Assembly (NCBI GenBank): GCA_002167285.1
Contig: NHDG01000063.1
Location: 1 to 45,309, forward strand
DNA: 45,309 nt
Reading direction: 5' to 3'
DNA from: Planctomycetia bacterium TMED53
Lineage (GTDB): Bacteria; Planctomycetota; UBA8108; UBA1146
Shown piece by piece: positions 17,558 to 26,589 of the stretch. Position numbers and translations under genes: made by a program. The number at the start of each line of letters is the position of its first letter. The first letter of the stretch is position 1. The notes beneath the pieces are model-generated. The model had not been told where the DNA came from, did not search any database, and saw nothing but the letters and a program-made list of their open reading frames with translations.

Positions 17558-19396
17558 ATGTCCTCAACCTCAACCAAGCCCAAAGTGCCCGCAGCACCCC
17601 AAATCTTGGCGATTCTCTTGCTGAGTCTGGCAGCCACCTATCCTGTTTCAGCACAAGAACACATGGCAAACATCGGAACTCGACACTTTGAAATGTCGAT
17701 GGAGATGATTCCCACTGCTGACGGAAACTATGTCACCGTCGCTCCAGTGGTCCGCACTAGTAGCCTCTCGGCTGGGCCTGCGGTGAAGATTTACCTGAAC
17801 AAGATCGATGAGAACAGTAACGTGATTTGGTCACGTCGCATCGCAGAATCCCCCGACGGTCAGCATATCCCCCTATCTGTTGTAGAAATCATCGACCCCA
17901 GTGGCAATGCTGTGGGGTATGCCGTAACAGGATTCGATTTCCAGTTTGGTAAAACGGATCCTATTTTTGTGGTGACCACTGATCTGAATGGACACATCAC
18001 AAATTTAAGAAGATACGGTGGGACCCTGCCGATACCAGGTGCGAATATCACCCCCATGGCTGGAGTCGGTAACAAGATTATTCAGAACAACCAGGGACAA
18101 CTGGTCATCGTCGGTTCTCTCTTGTTGATCGATAATGTTGGCGTGGTGCCCTTCCTTCTCAATGTCGATACGAATCTTCAGCTGAACTTCCTACGTGTTT
18201 ACCACGATGCGAGATACCTCAATAACCTCTTCGGATTCGGCTCTATGGCCAGCTTCGATGACATTGTCGTCGCTCCGGCAGTTGACGATCCACAAACAGG
18301 CCAGTTTGCTCCAGACGGATACCTGATTACCGGTGGAACAAAGCCAGCGGGAACCGCTCTCACTGCAGAGACTCTCGTGCTTCGCACAGATCTTGGAGGG
18401 AACCCCGTCGCAACAGGCGTTTACGGCCCAATGCCTTCAGCCTCCGTTGAATCAAAGGGACGTGCCATCGAATACACCTCCCTGGGATTGGTCAAAGTCG
18501 TGAGCCTTGTCGTTGACCCCACAGGTGCACCGCCCTACACACAAGTCTTCACTCTGAACCCCGGAAACTTGAACCTTCTCCAACAAGATCAATATTTCGG
18601 ATTCATCTCTCACGGCGATATTCGTGAAACTGTGAACGGTGAGTTCATTCTTGCTGGTCGGGGAGCTTGGGATCGCGAAGGCGCAGTTCTCAGAATCAGA
18701 AATAACGGCAGTATTGTCTTCTACTACGGCTACGGTTCTACAAATGTGGAGCTGCTGACCGATGTCCACGAGCTTTACGATGGCACTCTATACTCGAGTG
18801 GTGTCACCACTACCTGGTGCCGTGGACCGGCGGATCAGTACATGGTCAGAACCAGACCTGACGGAACCTTGCCTGGCTGTCCTGTCCTTTCTCTAAACAT
18901 CGATACAAATAGCCCGCAAGAGCCGAAGAGAAACACTGAAATGGCTGTCGAATTCCTCACCGAACACAACACCAGTGAAGGAATGGACATCACACCCAAC
19001 ACCGTCAAGAGGCATATCTGCCCCGGACCGATTGTGATTGCTGCCCCTTGGGATTGGTTCATTCGTGCAGACTTCACCAGAGATCAGCAGATCAATGTGG
19101 GTGACGCCATCGCCAGCTTGAGTAAACTCTTCAGTGGTGGCCCCGACGCCATCCCCGAGAATGCTGCAGATGCGAACGCTGATGGAGCACACGACCTCGG
19201 TGATGTCATTTACACACTGAGCTACCTCTTTGCAGGTGGACAAACTCCGGCTGCACCCTTCGAACAGGTGGGCCCAGATCCGGAAGCTGAAGAACCCAAC
19301 ATCTTCACAACTGAAGAGTTCTTCACCTACTTCGGACTCAATGCGAGATTCGGACAGACACAGTCTGACTTGAGCTTCGATCTCGAGTTTGAGTAA
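17558..19396 (+). CDS. Large secreted beta-rich protein with near-C-terminal dockerin
   Basis: The protein has 612 residues; AAAGGGGA precedes the ATG and a signal peptide ends near YPVSAQ. Residues 35-480 show repeating strand patterns ending in motifs such as FVVTTDLNGHITNLRRYGG and LVLRTDLGGNPVATGVYGP, suggestive of a beta-propeller like the delta-60 repeat proteins; this is inference. The dockerin-like part (IRADFTRDQQINVGDAIASL and DANADGAHDLGDVIYTLSYL, near residues 500-570) lacks the Cys residues seen in its relatives, and is followed by an acidic tail (EEFFTYFGLNARFGQTQSDL) not seen in the other copies. It stands alone and ends at a strong terminator. Function unknown. Confidence 0.75.
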   Translation: MSSTSTKPKVPAAPQILAILLLSLAATYPVSAQEHMANIGTRHFEMSMEMIPTADGNYVTVAPVVRTSSLSAGPAVKIYLNKIDENSNVIWSRRIAESPDGQHIPLSVVEIIDPSGNAVGYAVTGFDFQFGKTDPIFVVTTDLNGHITNLRRYGGTLPIPGANITPMAGVGNKIIQNNQGQLVIVGSLLLIDNVGVVPFLLNVDTNLQLNFLRVYHDARYLNNLFGFGSMASFDDIVVAPAVDDPQTGQFAPDGYLITGGTKPAGTALTAETLVLRTDLGGNPVATGVYGPMPSASVESKGRAIEYTSLGLVKVVSLVVDPTGAPPYTQVFTLNPGNLNLLQQDQYFGFISHGDIRETVNGEFILAGRGAWDREGAVLRIRNNGSIVFYYGYGSTNVELLTDVHELYDGTLYSSGVTTTWCRGPADQYMVRTRPDGTLPGCPVLSLNIDTNSPQEPKRNTEMAVEFLTEHNTSEGMDITPNTVKRHICPGPIVIAAPWDWFIRADFTRDQQINVGDAIASLSKLFSGGPDAIPENAADANADGAHDLGDVIYTLSYLFAGGQTPAAPFEQVGPDPEAEEPNIFTTEEFFTYFGLNARFGQTQSDLSFDLEFE

Positions 19397-19413
19397 CGCT
19401 CAATCTGTGAACT

Positions 19414-19451
19414 AAAAAAGCCCCACCGGAAAAACCGGTGGGGCTTTTTTT
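19414..19451. terminator. Bidirectional intrinsic terminator
   Basis: AAAAAAGCCCCACCGG pairs with CCGGTGGGGCTTTTTT around five A. It lies between convergent genes ending at 19396 and 19485 and can terminate both. Confidence 0.92.
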
Positions 19452-19484
19452 ATGGGCATTTTGAGGCTTACTGGCGAAGAAAAC

Positions 19485-19961
19485 CTAATCATCGCTGGAA
19501 GCATTACCGAAATGCTCAAGCATCGCTTCTTTACGATAATCAAAGATCCTCTTCAGCTCATTTTTGACATAGACCGCATGGGCGATGGATCCGAAGATTC
19601 CAAATGGCAATGTGTAAGTCACACGATCGAAGAAGCGGACCCCATCTTCAACCTCTTCGATTTTGTGGAAGTGATGCCAAATGCTATACGGACCGACTCT
19701 CTGCTCGTCGACGAATGAATGGCGATCTTTGATGTTTTTTATTTCGGTCAGCCAGCGCTGGGAACCCAATAGAGGAATTTGAACCCGATACTCGATCATC
19801 AATCCGTCGTACATTTCGTCGGGCACATCAGTCAGTATCGTGAAACCCATATCATCGGGGGTCAGTAAATCCAGGTTTTTGGGCGTACTGATAAACTTCC
19901 ACGCGGTGTTTAAATCGGTCGGGACTGTCACCGATCTTTCCAAGGTATGTATCTGCGGCAT
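19485..19961 (-). CDS. SRPBCC-fold ligand-binding protein
   Basis: The protein has 158 residues from the ATG at 19961, with GGAG seven bases upstream; a TTG six codons earlier is possible. The sequence has the helix-grip signature of the START/polyketide-cyclase-like superfamily: the opening strand HTLERSVTVPTDLNTAWKFI, then STPKNLDLLTPDDMGFTIL, a central region IEYRVQIPLLGSQRWLTEI, and the long C-terminal helix ending RIFDYRKEAMLEHFG. Close relatives of this pattern are described as ligand-binding SRPBCC family or cyclase/dehydrase-like proteins. Ligand unknown. It is probably cytoplasmic and stands alone as a leftward gene ending at the shared terminator. Confidence 0.85.
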   Translation of the reverse strand: MPQIHTLERSVTVPTDLNTAWKFISTPKNLDLLTPDDMGFTILTDVPDEMYDGLMIEYRVQIPLLGSQRWLTEIKNIKDRHSFVDEQRVGPYSIWHHFHKIEEVEDGVRFFDRVTYTLPFGIFGSIAHAVYVKNELKRIFDYRKEAMLEHFGNASSDD

Positions 19962-20129
19962 CACTACTCCGATCGACAATCTTACATATCTGAGCTTAAG
20001 ACCTTATTATCCCGATGAAGCCACCAATTACTTCTGATCTCAGCACGTCGAATGACGATTCTCAGTGACAATTTGTGGTCAACAGGTCTATTAATCCAGT
20101 TACCCTGGATCGTCAAAGGAGGCTGACCG

Positions 20130-20960
20130 ATGCAACCAGCACATCTTAACGCCACATTCTTTCGAAGTCTCAACTTAGGCGCATTCCTGCTGCTACTCCT
20201 GTTTTCAATGGGGTCTTTGCATGCACAGCCACAGCCTGAACCTCCTCAAAAGCCACCGAATCCAAAACCTGTCGAAAACCCCCCTTCAGTAAAGTCCAAG
20301 AAGGTTCTCTTCATCGGAAACAGCTTTACCTTTTGGCGAGGCGGGCTCGATCAACACTTGAAGATCCTCTCCGATTCGATGTCTCCCCCACTCGGTTATC
20401 AAACCAAGGCGGTCACCCGTGGAGGAGCCTCTCTCGAAGTCATGTGGAAAAGAACTCCCGCTGTTGAAGAAATCAAAACAGGCAACTATGACATCGTCAT
20501 TCTGCAGGAGGATATTCCAGAGACGACCGTCGATTCTTTTCGCACTTATTCAGAGAAATTTGTCAACTTGGTCAGAGAATCGGGAGCGCGCCCCATCTTG
20601 TTTATGGCATGGGATTACCAACGCTTGAACTGGATTTCGATGGAGGAGATCGCCGCCGCTCATCGAGAGATGGAGAAAAAGCTTAAAGTAGAAGTGGCTC
20701 CCGTTGGATTTGCATGGGCACTTTCCAAAAAACGACAACCCGCCCTTAACATGTATACCCGCGATGCAGAGCATCCCAGTGTCGCAGGAATGTACCTGTC
20801 GCTTTTAGTTATCGAATCAACCATGTCTGGTAAAAGTCCACTGACTCGCTCCCCCAAAGAGCTGAAAATCCGTGGCTTGGAGCAACTGAACGAAAACGGT
20901 AGAAAATTCTTGAAGGAAGTTGCGAGAGATGCCATTTCGCAATGGAAAAAGAAAAAATGA
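20130..20960 (+). CDS. Secreted SGNH/GDSL-type hydrolase
   Basis: The protein has 276 residues with an excellent AAGGAGG site before the ATG. A signal peptide (FLLLLLFSMGSLHAQ) and a Pro-rich linker (QPEPPQKPPNPKPVENPP) lead to the catalytic domain. Block I is VLFIGNSFTFWRGG with nucleophile Ser65; a Gly-rich block (VTRGGASLEVM) follows, and block V is RDAEHPSVAGMYL with Asp212 and His215. Such enzymes deacylate esters, often acetylated polysaccharides or sialic acids; the substrate is unknown here. The gene is convergent with the methyltransferase, which ends 9 bases further on, and no terminator lies between. Confidence 0.85.
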   Translation: MQPAHLNATFFRSLNLGAFLLLLLFSMGSLHAQPQPEPPQKPPNPKPVENPPSVKSKKVLFIGNSFTFWRGGLDQHLKILSDSMSPPLGYQTKAVTRGGASLEVMWKRTPAVEEIKTGNYDIVILQEDIPETTVDSFRTYSEKFVNLVRESGARPILFMAWDYQRLNWISMEEIAAAHREMEKKLKVEVAPVGFAWALSKKRQPALNMYTRDAEHPSVAGMYLSLLVIESTMSGKSPLTRSPKELKIRGLEQLNENGRKFLKEVARDAISQWKKKK

Positions 20961-20969
20961 GCTTCAAGC

Positions 20970-22082
20970 TCAATCGATTTCGTAGATCAGCAAATCACAA
21001 TCGAGATCTCCATTCGGTATGGGGATCTTCTTTGCCGGCTTCACCTTCATTGCCGCCTCGATCGCTGGGCTTCCAGCCAGTAATGCGATTTTCCAACCGT
21101 GCAACTTGCGAAAAACGGCGCCCATCCGATCCAGAAAATCCGGAGCTGTAGCGAGACGCTTTCCATAAGGTGGGTTGCTCACGAGGGTCATCACTGGACC
21201 ATCCGCTTGCAGATCAAACACCGATTGCTCCTTGAAGGAGAGGCGCACGCCTGCTTTACGTGCATTACCTTTGGCGATCTGCAAGACCTCCCCATCGACG
21301 TCTCGGGCCACTACCGAAGGTCTTTGCCCCTTGGCTGCACTTCGCAGCTCCCCCTTCAGCGCTCGAAGCTGTGCTTCGGAATCCGCATCAAAACCGGCCC
21401 ATCTTTGAAAGCCAAAACTCTGACGGAAAAGTCCTGGAGCCGATTCCTGCGCCCACTGTGCCGCTTCGATGGCTATCGTTCCTGATCCGCACATCGGATC
21501 GATGAGTGGAGACTGCCGATCCCAGCCAGACATTCGAAGAATCGCGGCAGCCAAGTTTTCCCTGAGAGGGGCTTCTCCCGATTCAGCTCGATAACCGCGC
21601 AGGTGCAATGGCTGACCAGATAGATCTAAATAAATCCGTAACTTGTCATTGGCGAGGTAGACGAAAACTTTTACGTCCGCATCATCTTTGTCGATGGAGG
21701 GCCGATCCCCCCATTGATCTCGAATCTGATCGACGATGGCGTCCTTTACCCGAAGAGCAACGAACCCACTATGGTTCAATTGACTTCCCACTGTCACCGC
21801 TTGAACCGACAGCGTTTTTTTCGGAGTGAGCTGCAAACCCCACTCCACTTTTTGAATCTCCGCATAGAGATCCTCTGCTGACTGAGCCGTCCCTCGTCCC
21901 ACCAACACCATAATTCTTTGGGCGATGCGGCTCTGGAGGCATGCTCGCCAACCTTCACTCCAGTCACCCCGGAAAGGGATTCCTCCACGATTCAAGCGTA
22001 CGCTTTTGAAACCCAGTTCCCTCAGCTCATCACAAAGAGCGCTCTCAGTGTTCTTACTCGCGGAGGCAAAAAATTCCTGCAT
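20970..22082 (-). CDS. THUMP-domain class I RNA methyltransferase (RlmL-N/YpsC type)
   Basis: The protein has 370 residues, starting within the stop of the upstream oxidoreductase gene (TAATG), so the two are translationally coupled. The N-terminal THUMP RNA-binding region (FFASASKNTESALCDELREL, then FKSVRLNRGGIPFRG) precedes the domain LHLRGYRAESGEAPLRENLA, a hallmark of the family. The Rossmann methyltransferase follows, with PLIDPMCGSGTIAIEAAQWA for S-adenosylmethionine binding and the catalytic NPPYGKRL. Relatives methylate guanine N2 in 23S rRNA (RlmL N-terminal half, Bacillus YpsC). The exact target base cannot be assigned from sequence alone. It is cytoplasmic. Confidence 0.93.
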   Translation of the reverse strand: MQEFFASASKNTESALCDELRELGFKSVRLNRGGIPFRGDWSEGWRACLQSRIAQRIMVLVGRGTAQSAEDLYAEIQKVEWGLQLTPKKTLSVQAVTVGSQLNHSGFVALRVKDAIVDQIRDQWGDRPSIDKDDADVKVFVYLANDKLRIYLDLSGQPLHLRGYRAESGEAPLRENLAAAILRMSGWDRQSPLIDPMCGSGTIAIEAAQWAQESAPGLFRQSFGFQRWAGFDADSEAQLRALKGELRSAAKGQRPSVVARDVDGEVLQIAKGNARKAGVRLSFKEQSVFDLQADGPVMTLVSNPPYGKRLATAPDFLDRMGAVFRKLHGWKIALLAGSPAIEAAMKVKPAKKIPIPNGDLDCDLLIYEID

Positions 22083-23197
22083 TACTCGCCTTTGGTGCTT
22101 TCACCAGCAAGAGGCCAATCCGTGAGCCCTTCGGCTCCACCGAGGTAAAAGGATCTGCGATCCCAAGGTGTCAGTGGAAGATCCTCCCTCAATCTCTTAC
22201 GAAGATCAGGGTTGGAGATGAAATCGCGGCCAAACATGACCGCATCGCATTTTCCAGAATCGAGGGCTTCCCTTGCGGTTTCCCGGGTGTAGCCTCCCCC
22301 GGCCACATAGAGCCCCCGCTCCTTGCCATCAAACGCCTCTCGAATGCGGGCGCAGATCCGGTCGAGGCCCTCTTCACGAACCCCGACGGAAAAACTCTCC
22401 ACCACATCGATGAAAGCGATCTTCATTTCGGCCAGGTGATCCGCCAGAGTTCCGTAGGTCTCCAGCATGTTGTGATCATGCCGCTGCCCGTCCGCCTCTC
22501 CTCCAATCGGGGAGATCCGGTAGCCGGTTCTGTCAGAACCCACTTCACGGACCACCGCTTCGGCGACTTCCAGGGAGAATCTCATTCTCCCTTCGAGTGA
22601 TCCGCCATACCCATCGGTTCGATCGTTGATGCCTGAACGTAAAAACTGCTCCAGCAGATATCCGTTGGCCCCATGAATTTCGACGCCATCAAAACCCGCC
22701 TCCATGCAACGCGCCGCTGCCAATCGGAACTCCTCGACGACAGCAGGAATTTCTGACTCCAGCAAAGCACGTGGATCTGAAACCGCCTTTCGTGTTCCAT
22801 CCGCATCGATGTAGGTTTTTCCCCCACCATTCACGGCGGTTGCCGAGACGGGGGGTTGACCTTCCGGTTGCAGGCTGACATGGCTGACTCTGCCCACATG
22901 CCACAGTTGGCAAAAAATCTTCCCACCCACAGCGTGCACGGCCTGGGTCACTTTTTTCCAACCGGTCACCTGTTCCGGAGTGTGAATGCCGGGGGTGGCA
23001 AAATAACCATGCCCAGCGGGTGTGACCGGAGTGGCTTCGGAGAGAATCACCACCGCACCATTTTCGGGGTGAGCCCTCTGGGCGTAGTACTCCGCATGGA
23101 GTTCAGTGGGCAGATTGCCCGGCTGGGAAGCCCTCGAACGGGTCAGCGGAGCCATCCAGATCGGCCAGAAATCTTCATGGATTGCAGATTTGAACAA
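22082..23197 (-). CDS. Old-yellow-enzyme family NADH:flavin oxidoreductase
   Basis: The protein has 371 residues. The start is TTG at 23197, with AAGGGA seven bases upstream. The frame has the OYE/NemA pattern: MAPLTRSRASQPGNLP, ELHAEYYAQRAHPENGAVV, IFCQLWHVGRVSHVSL, then the active-site HGANGYLLEQFLRSGINDR with substrate-binding His and Asn and the Tyr two residues on, and GYRISPIGGEAD. It should bind FMN and reduce electrophilic alkenes, quinones or nitro compounds. The N-terminus is odd: the usual LFxPxxLGxxxLxNRIxMAP lead is replaced by a shorter FKSAIHEDFWPIWMAP. The downstream methyltransferase overlaps by one base. Confidence 0.9.
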   Translation of the reverse strand: MFKSAIHEDFWPIWMAPLTRSRASQPGNLPTELHAEYYAQRAHPENGAVVILSEATPVTPAGHGYFATPGIHTPEQVTGWKKVTQAVHAVGGKIFCQLWHVGRVSHVSLQPEGQPPVSATAVNGGGKTYIDADGTRKAVSDPRALLESEIPAVVEEFRLAAARCMEAGFDGVEIHGANGYLLEQFLRSGINDRTDGYGGSLEGRMRFSLEVAEAVVREVGSDRTGYRISPIGGEADGQRHDHNMLETYGTLADHLAEMKIAFIDVVESFSVGVREEGLDRICARIREAFDGKERGLYVAGGGYTRETAREALDSGKCDAVMFGRDFISNPDLRKRLREDLPLTPWDRRSFYLGGAEGLTDWPLAGESTKGE

Positions 23198-23233
23198 GAT
23201 TCTTTCCCTTCAAGGCTCCCAGATTACCTCAAA

Positions 23234-23258
23234 ATGGCCCTCAATGGCCTCAATGGCC
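23234..23258 (+). promoter_or_regulatory. Triple ATGGCC direct repeat upstream of the phosphate porin gene
   Basis: ATGGCC occurs at 23234, 23244 and 23253; the last two copies are a perfect tandem 9-mer (TCAATGGCC). The block lies between divergent genes, about 150 bases before the porin start. Spacing of 9-10 bases resembles that of tandem PhoB half-sites, but the sequence does not match the enterobacterial Pho box. A regulatory role is only suggested by position. Confidence 0.25.
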
Positions 23259-23409
23259 CAACCCGCCCTCTTTGCAAAATCCTTATTCAAAACAAGCCGC
23301 AACCCTTATATCGCTTACCTAACCCTCAATCCATCTTCACAAACGCCCATTCCTTGGACGTTTTTTGGAGAAGTTTTTAAAGCAAGACACCTAATAGGGG
23401 GAAATCGAC

Positions 23410-24612
23410 ATGCCGTGTCAACTTCGATCACTTTTTGTTTTCATGCTGATTGTTACTTCAACTCTGCTGTTCACTCAGCAGCCTGCCTCCGGCCAGGACG
23501 CCATGTCCCCCATTTGGAAAAATGGACTCGGCTTCTCTACCGCAGACGGCAAAAACAAGATCAGCCTTGGAGGTCGTTTGCAGATCGATACCGGTTTCTT
23601 TTCTGAAGAAGACGGAGTCGATGCGGAAGAGGACGGCGTACGGATGCGCCGCGCCCGAATTGCCCTTTCCGGCCTGATCAATGGCAACGTCGAATTCAAG
23701 ACCCAGTACGATTTTTCGGGTGGAGACGCGGACTTTAAAGATTTCTACATGGGCTTCCTCAACAAGGGTTCCATGCCCAGCGTGATCAGCAAAATCCGTG
23801 TGGGTCAGCAGTACGAGCCGTTCCGTCTTGAAACACTCACCAGCAGTAAATACATCACTTTTGCCGAACGCAGCTTCACCGACGTCTTCTCCCCAAGCCG
23901 GAACACCGGAATCCTGGCCTTCATGGACCCCTTCGAAAACATGGACAGTTCCTTTGCCCTCGGTGTTTTCAAGGACGACAACGGCTATGGAAATGCCCAG
24001 GGAGACAATGAGCAGGCGGTCACCGGTCGACTGACCCTGGCTCCCATCAACGAAAAAGACGGAACCATTCTCCATTTGGGAGTCGGCTTCAGTTCGCGTA
24101 AAAACCCGGGAGCAACGATCTCCTACGACGCTAACGCTCTTTCCAGCCTTGGTGCAGATATTGTGGACGCCAGTATCGCCAGCGAGCAGGTCGACCTGCT
24201 GGGATTCGAAGCCGCCTACAGTCAGGGCCCTCTGTCACTGCAGGCCGAAATGGTTCAGTCCTCCCTCGACACTGCAGAAGCCACCGCCTGGTACCTCATG
24301 GCCAGTTACTTCCTCACCGGCGAAAGTCGCCCCTACAAGGCTTCGTCGGGAGTCTTCAGCCGCGTCAAGCCGGCCAACAATCAGGATGACGCTGGATCGG
24401 GAGCTCTCGAACTGGCAGTCCGCATCAGCGAAATCGACCTGGAAGAGATGACCGCCGGCGAAGAGGCGGAAGCGGTCACCGTCGGTCTCAACTGGTACCT
24501 GAATCCGAACTCCCGAATCATGATCAACCTGACCAATGCATCGCCGGGAGAAGGCTCTGGCTATGGCAATGATGTCACCAGTTTCGTCACCCGTTTCGCT
24601 GTGAATTTCTGA
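23410..24612 (+). CDS. Phosphate-selective porin (OprO/OprP family)
   Basis: The protein has 400 residues with GGGGGAAA before the ATG and a signal peptide ending near PASGQ. Family features of PF07396 are clear: FSTADGKNKISLGGRLQID, VRMRRARIALSGLINGNVEF, KTQYDFSGGDADFKDFYMGF, RVGQQYEPFRLETLTSSKYI and a late RISEIDLE strand, ending with an aromatic residue (RFAVNF) for barrel insertion. It should form a trimeric 16-strand outer-membrane pore for phosphate or polyphosphate. It leads the pst block, separated by 86 bases from pstS, so it likely responds to phosphate starvation with it. Confidence 0.9.
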   Translation: MPCQLRSLFVFMLIVTSTLLFTQQPASGQDAMSPIWKNGLGFSTADGKNKISLGGRLQIDTGFFSEEDGVDAEEDGVRMRRARIALSGLINGNVEFKTQYDFSGGDADFKDFYMGFLNKGSMPSVISKIRVGQQYEPFRLETLTSSKYITFAERSFTDVFSPSRNTGILAFMDPFENMDSSFALGVFKDDNGYGNAQGDNEQAVTGRLTLAPINEKDGTILHLGVGFSSRKNPGATISYDANALSSLGADIVDASIASEQVDLLGFEAAYSQGPLSLQAEMVQSSLDTAEATAWYLMASYFLTGESRPYKASSGVFSRVKPANNQDDAGSGALELAVRISEIDLEEMTAGEEAEAVTVGLNWYLNPNSRIMINLTNASPGEGSGYGNDVTSFVTRFAVNF

Positions 24613-24638
24613 TTAAGATTCTTCTGATTGAGACGTTT

Positions 24639-24673
24639 CAGTTTGCAACTGCATCTAAATGTTGGCAGTTTGC
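24639..24673 (+). repeat. CAGTTTGC direct repeat between the porin gene and pstS
   Basis: CAGTTTGC occurs at 24639-24646 and 24666-24673, 27 bases apart, just before pstS. The first copy also begins a small hairpin (CAGTT-TGC-AACTG). It might be a regulator site or a weak transcript-processing signal between porin and pstS; nothing more can be said. Confidence 0.25.
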
Positions 24674-24698
24674 CGAAAACATAGAATAGGATTTACAA

Positions 24699-25661
24699 AT
24701 GAATAACAAAGGAATTGCGTCGCTTCTCGTTGCAGTTTCGATTCTTGCTGGTTGCACCAGTGAAGGCACTAACTCCAAAGAGGGTTTGTCGGGAACCGTC
24801 AGGGTCGACGGATCCAGCACTGTCTTCCCCATTACCATGGCGATTGCCGAGGAGTTTCAGAACCTGCACCCCAACATGAATGTACCCGTGGGTGTCTCGG
24901 GAACCGGTGGAGGATTCAAAAAGTTCACCATCGGCGAAATCGACATCAATGACGCCTCCCGTCCGATCAAGGACAAGGAAAAAGCCAAGTGCGTTGAGTA
25001 CGGGATCGATTACATCGAGATTGCGGTGGCCTACGACGGTCTTTCGGTGGTCACCCACCCCGACAATGACTTTGTCGATGCCATTACCGTCGAAGAGCTG
25101 AACAAGATCTGGCACCCGGAATCCGCCGTCAGCAACTGGAGTCAGGTTCGTGCTGGATGGCCCGATCGTGACATTGTGCTGTTTGGAGCAGGTTCTGACA
25201 GCGGAACCTTTGACTACTTCACCAAAGTCGTCAACGGCGAAGAGCAGCTTTGCAGATCCGATTACATGCAGAGTGAGGATGACAATGTTCTGGTCAAAGG
25301 AGTTTCCGGCGACAAGGATTCTCTGGCCTTCTTCGGATACGTTTACTACAAGGAAAATGCCGAAAAACTGAAGATTGTTCCTGTCAGTTACAAGGGCGAG
25401 AGCGCCGTCACTCCTGATGAGACGACGATCAATAACGGCACTTACAAGCCCCTCTCCAGACCGATCTTCATTTACGTCAGCAGTGCTGCAGCAGTCCGCA
25501 AGGAAGTTCAGGAGTTTGTAAAATTCTACCTGAAGAATGCTCCCCAACTCGTTTCTGAGGTAGGATATGTGCCTCTTCCAGATTCTGACTACTCGCAGAG
25601 CCTGAAAGACTTTGACGCCTTTGTTGCCAAGTCGAGTGCAAGCAGCGGAGCTGCCCACTAA
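24699..25661 (+). CDS. pstS: Phosphate ABC transporter substrate-binding lipoprotein PstS
   Basis: The protein has 320 residues with a lipobox (VSILAGC) after MNNKGIASLLVA. The PstS-like phosphate-binding loops are visible: VDGSSTVFP, VSGTGGGFKKF, INDASRPI, and GSDSGTFDYFTKVV, which supply the Ser/Thr/Gly/Asp ligands around phosphate. The family form (SphX-like, about 320 residues) is common in planctomycetes and cyanobacteria. It captures phosphate in the periplasm and hands it to PstCA. Its stop codon TAAGGA also provides the Shine-Dalgarno sequence of pstC. The long reverse-strand frame opposite is a codon-bias shadow. Confidence 0.95.
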   Translation: MNNKGIASLLVAVSILAGCTSEGTNSKEGLSGTVRVDGSSTVFPITMAIAEEFQNLHPNMNVPVGVSGTGGGFKKFTIGEIDINDASRPIKDKEKAKCVEYGIDYIEIAVAYDGLSVVTHPDNDFVDAITVEELNKIWHPESAVSNWSQVRAGWPDRDIVLFGAGSDSGTFDYFTKVVNGEEQLCRSDYMQSEDDNVLVKGVSGDKDSLAFFGYVYYKENAEKLKIVPVSYKGESAVTPDETTINNGTYKPLSRPIFIYVSSAAAVRKEVQEFVKFYLKNAPQLVSEVGYVPLPDSDYSQSLKDFDAFVAKSSASSGAAH

Positions 25662-25668
25662 GGATCTG

Positions 25669-26589
25669 ATGGCCGAAACAGCGACTTTTTCATTAGGGAA
25701 ATCAAAAAAGAGATCCCGTTGGATTGAAGAGGCAACGCGCAGTGGATTTTTCCTCTGCGCGTTGGCCTCTGTTTTGACGACTTTTGGAATCGTTTTTGTT
25801 TTGATCCGTGAGGCGATCCCCTTCTTTCAAGTGGTGCCATTAACGGATTTCCTCTTCGGAACCCGCTGGAACGCCCTGATCGAACCTCGTTCCTTTGGTG
25901 TGATCCCCCTTTTAATGGGCACGATGATCATCGTCATCGGCTCCGGATTGATTGCGATCCCCATCGGACTGGCCAGCGCCATTTACCTCAGTGAATTTGC
26001 CAGCGACAGAACCCGAAAGATCGTCAAGCCTGTTCTCGAGATCCTCGCAGGGATTCCCACCGTCGTTTACGGCTACTTTGCCCTGACCGGAATCACCCCC
26101 CTGCTGAAGCTCATCAATGACGACATCTCCGTCTTCAATGCCCTTTCTGCCTCCATCGTCGTCGCCGTCATGATCCTGCCGATGGTGGCTTCTCTGTGTG
26201 ACGACGCACTGAAGGCCGTTCCCAGGGCACTGCGGGAGGGCGGATTCGCTCTCGGCAGCACCAAAACCGAGGTCTCCCTCAAGGTCGTCGTCCCGGCAGC
26301 CCTGTCGGGGATCGTCGCCTCTTTTGTGCTCGCCTTCTCGAGGGCCATCGGTGAGACGATGGCAGTGACTCTCGCTGCCGGAGCCACACCAAAGTTGACC
26401 ATGAATCCTCTGGAGAGCATCCAGACGATGACGGCCTACATCGTTCAGGTCGCCACCGGTGACATCGAACATGGATCCGTTTCCTACTACTCGCTTTATG
26501 CGGTCGGCGGGATGTTGTTCCTGATCACTCTGGGAGCCAACCTGTTGAGTCACCGGATTCTGAAGAAGTACCGGGAGCAATACGAATGA
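25669..26589 (+). CDS. pstC: Phosphate ABC transporter permease PstC
   Basis: The protein has 306 residues. The ATG at 25669 was chosen because AAGGA lies directly upstream, overlapping the pstS stop codon; a start at 25612 would overlap pstS. At least six hydrophobic segments are seen, with the typical LIREAIPFFQVVPLTDFLFG first loop, the core IAIPIGLASAIYLSEFAS, EILAGIPTVVYGYFALTGI, and the permease coupling motif near VPRALREGGFALGSTKTEV. It forms the membrane channel together with PstA. The gene overlaps pstA by four bases (ATGA). Confidence 0.95.
   Translation: MAETATFSLGKSKKRSRWIEEATRSGFFLCALASVLTTFGIVFVLIREAIPFFQVVPLTDFLFGTRWNALIEPRSFGVIPLLMGTMIIVIGSGLIAIPIGLASAIYLSEFASDRTRKIVKPVLEILAGIPTVVYGYFALTGITPLLKLINDDISVFNALSASIVVAVMILPMVASLCDDALKAVPRALREGGFALGSTKTEVSLKVVVPAALSGIVASFVLAFSRAIGETMAVTLAAGATPKLTMNPLESIQTMTAYIVQVATGDIEHGSVSYYSLYAVGGMLFLITLGANLLSHRILKKYREQYE

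Noticed and set aside
24693-25658. A 321-codon open frame on the reverse strand opposite pstS
   Set aside because: It mirrors pstS almost exactly, has no ribosome binding site or recognisable domain, and arises from codon bias of the forward gene.
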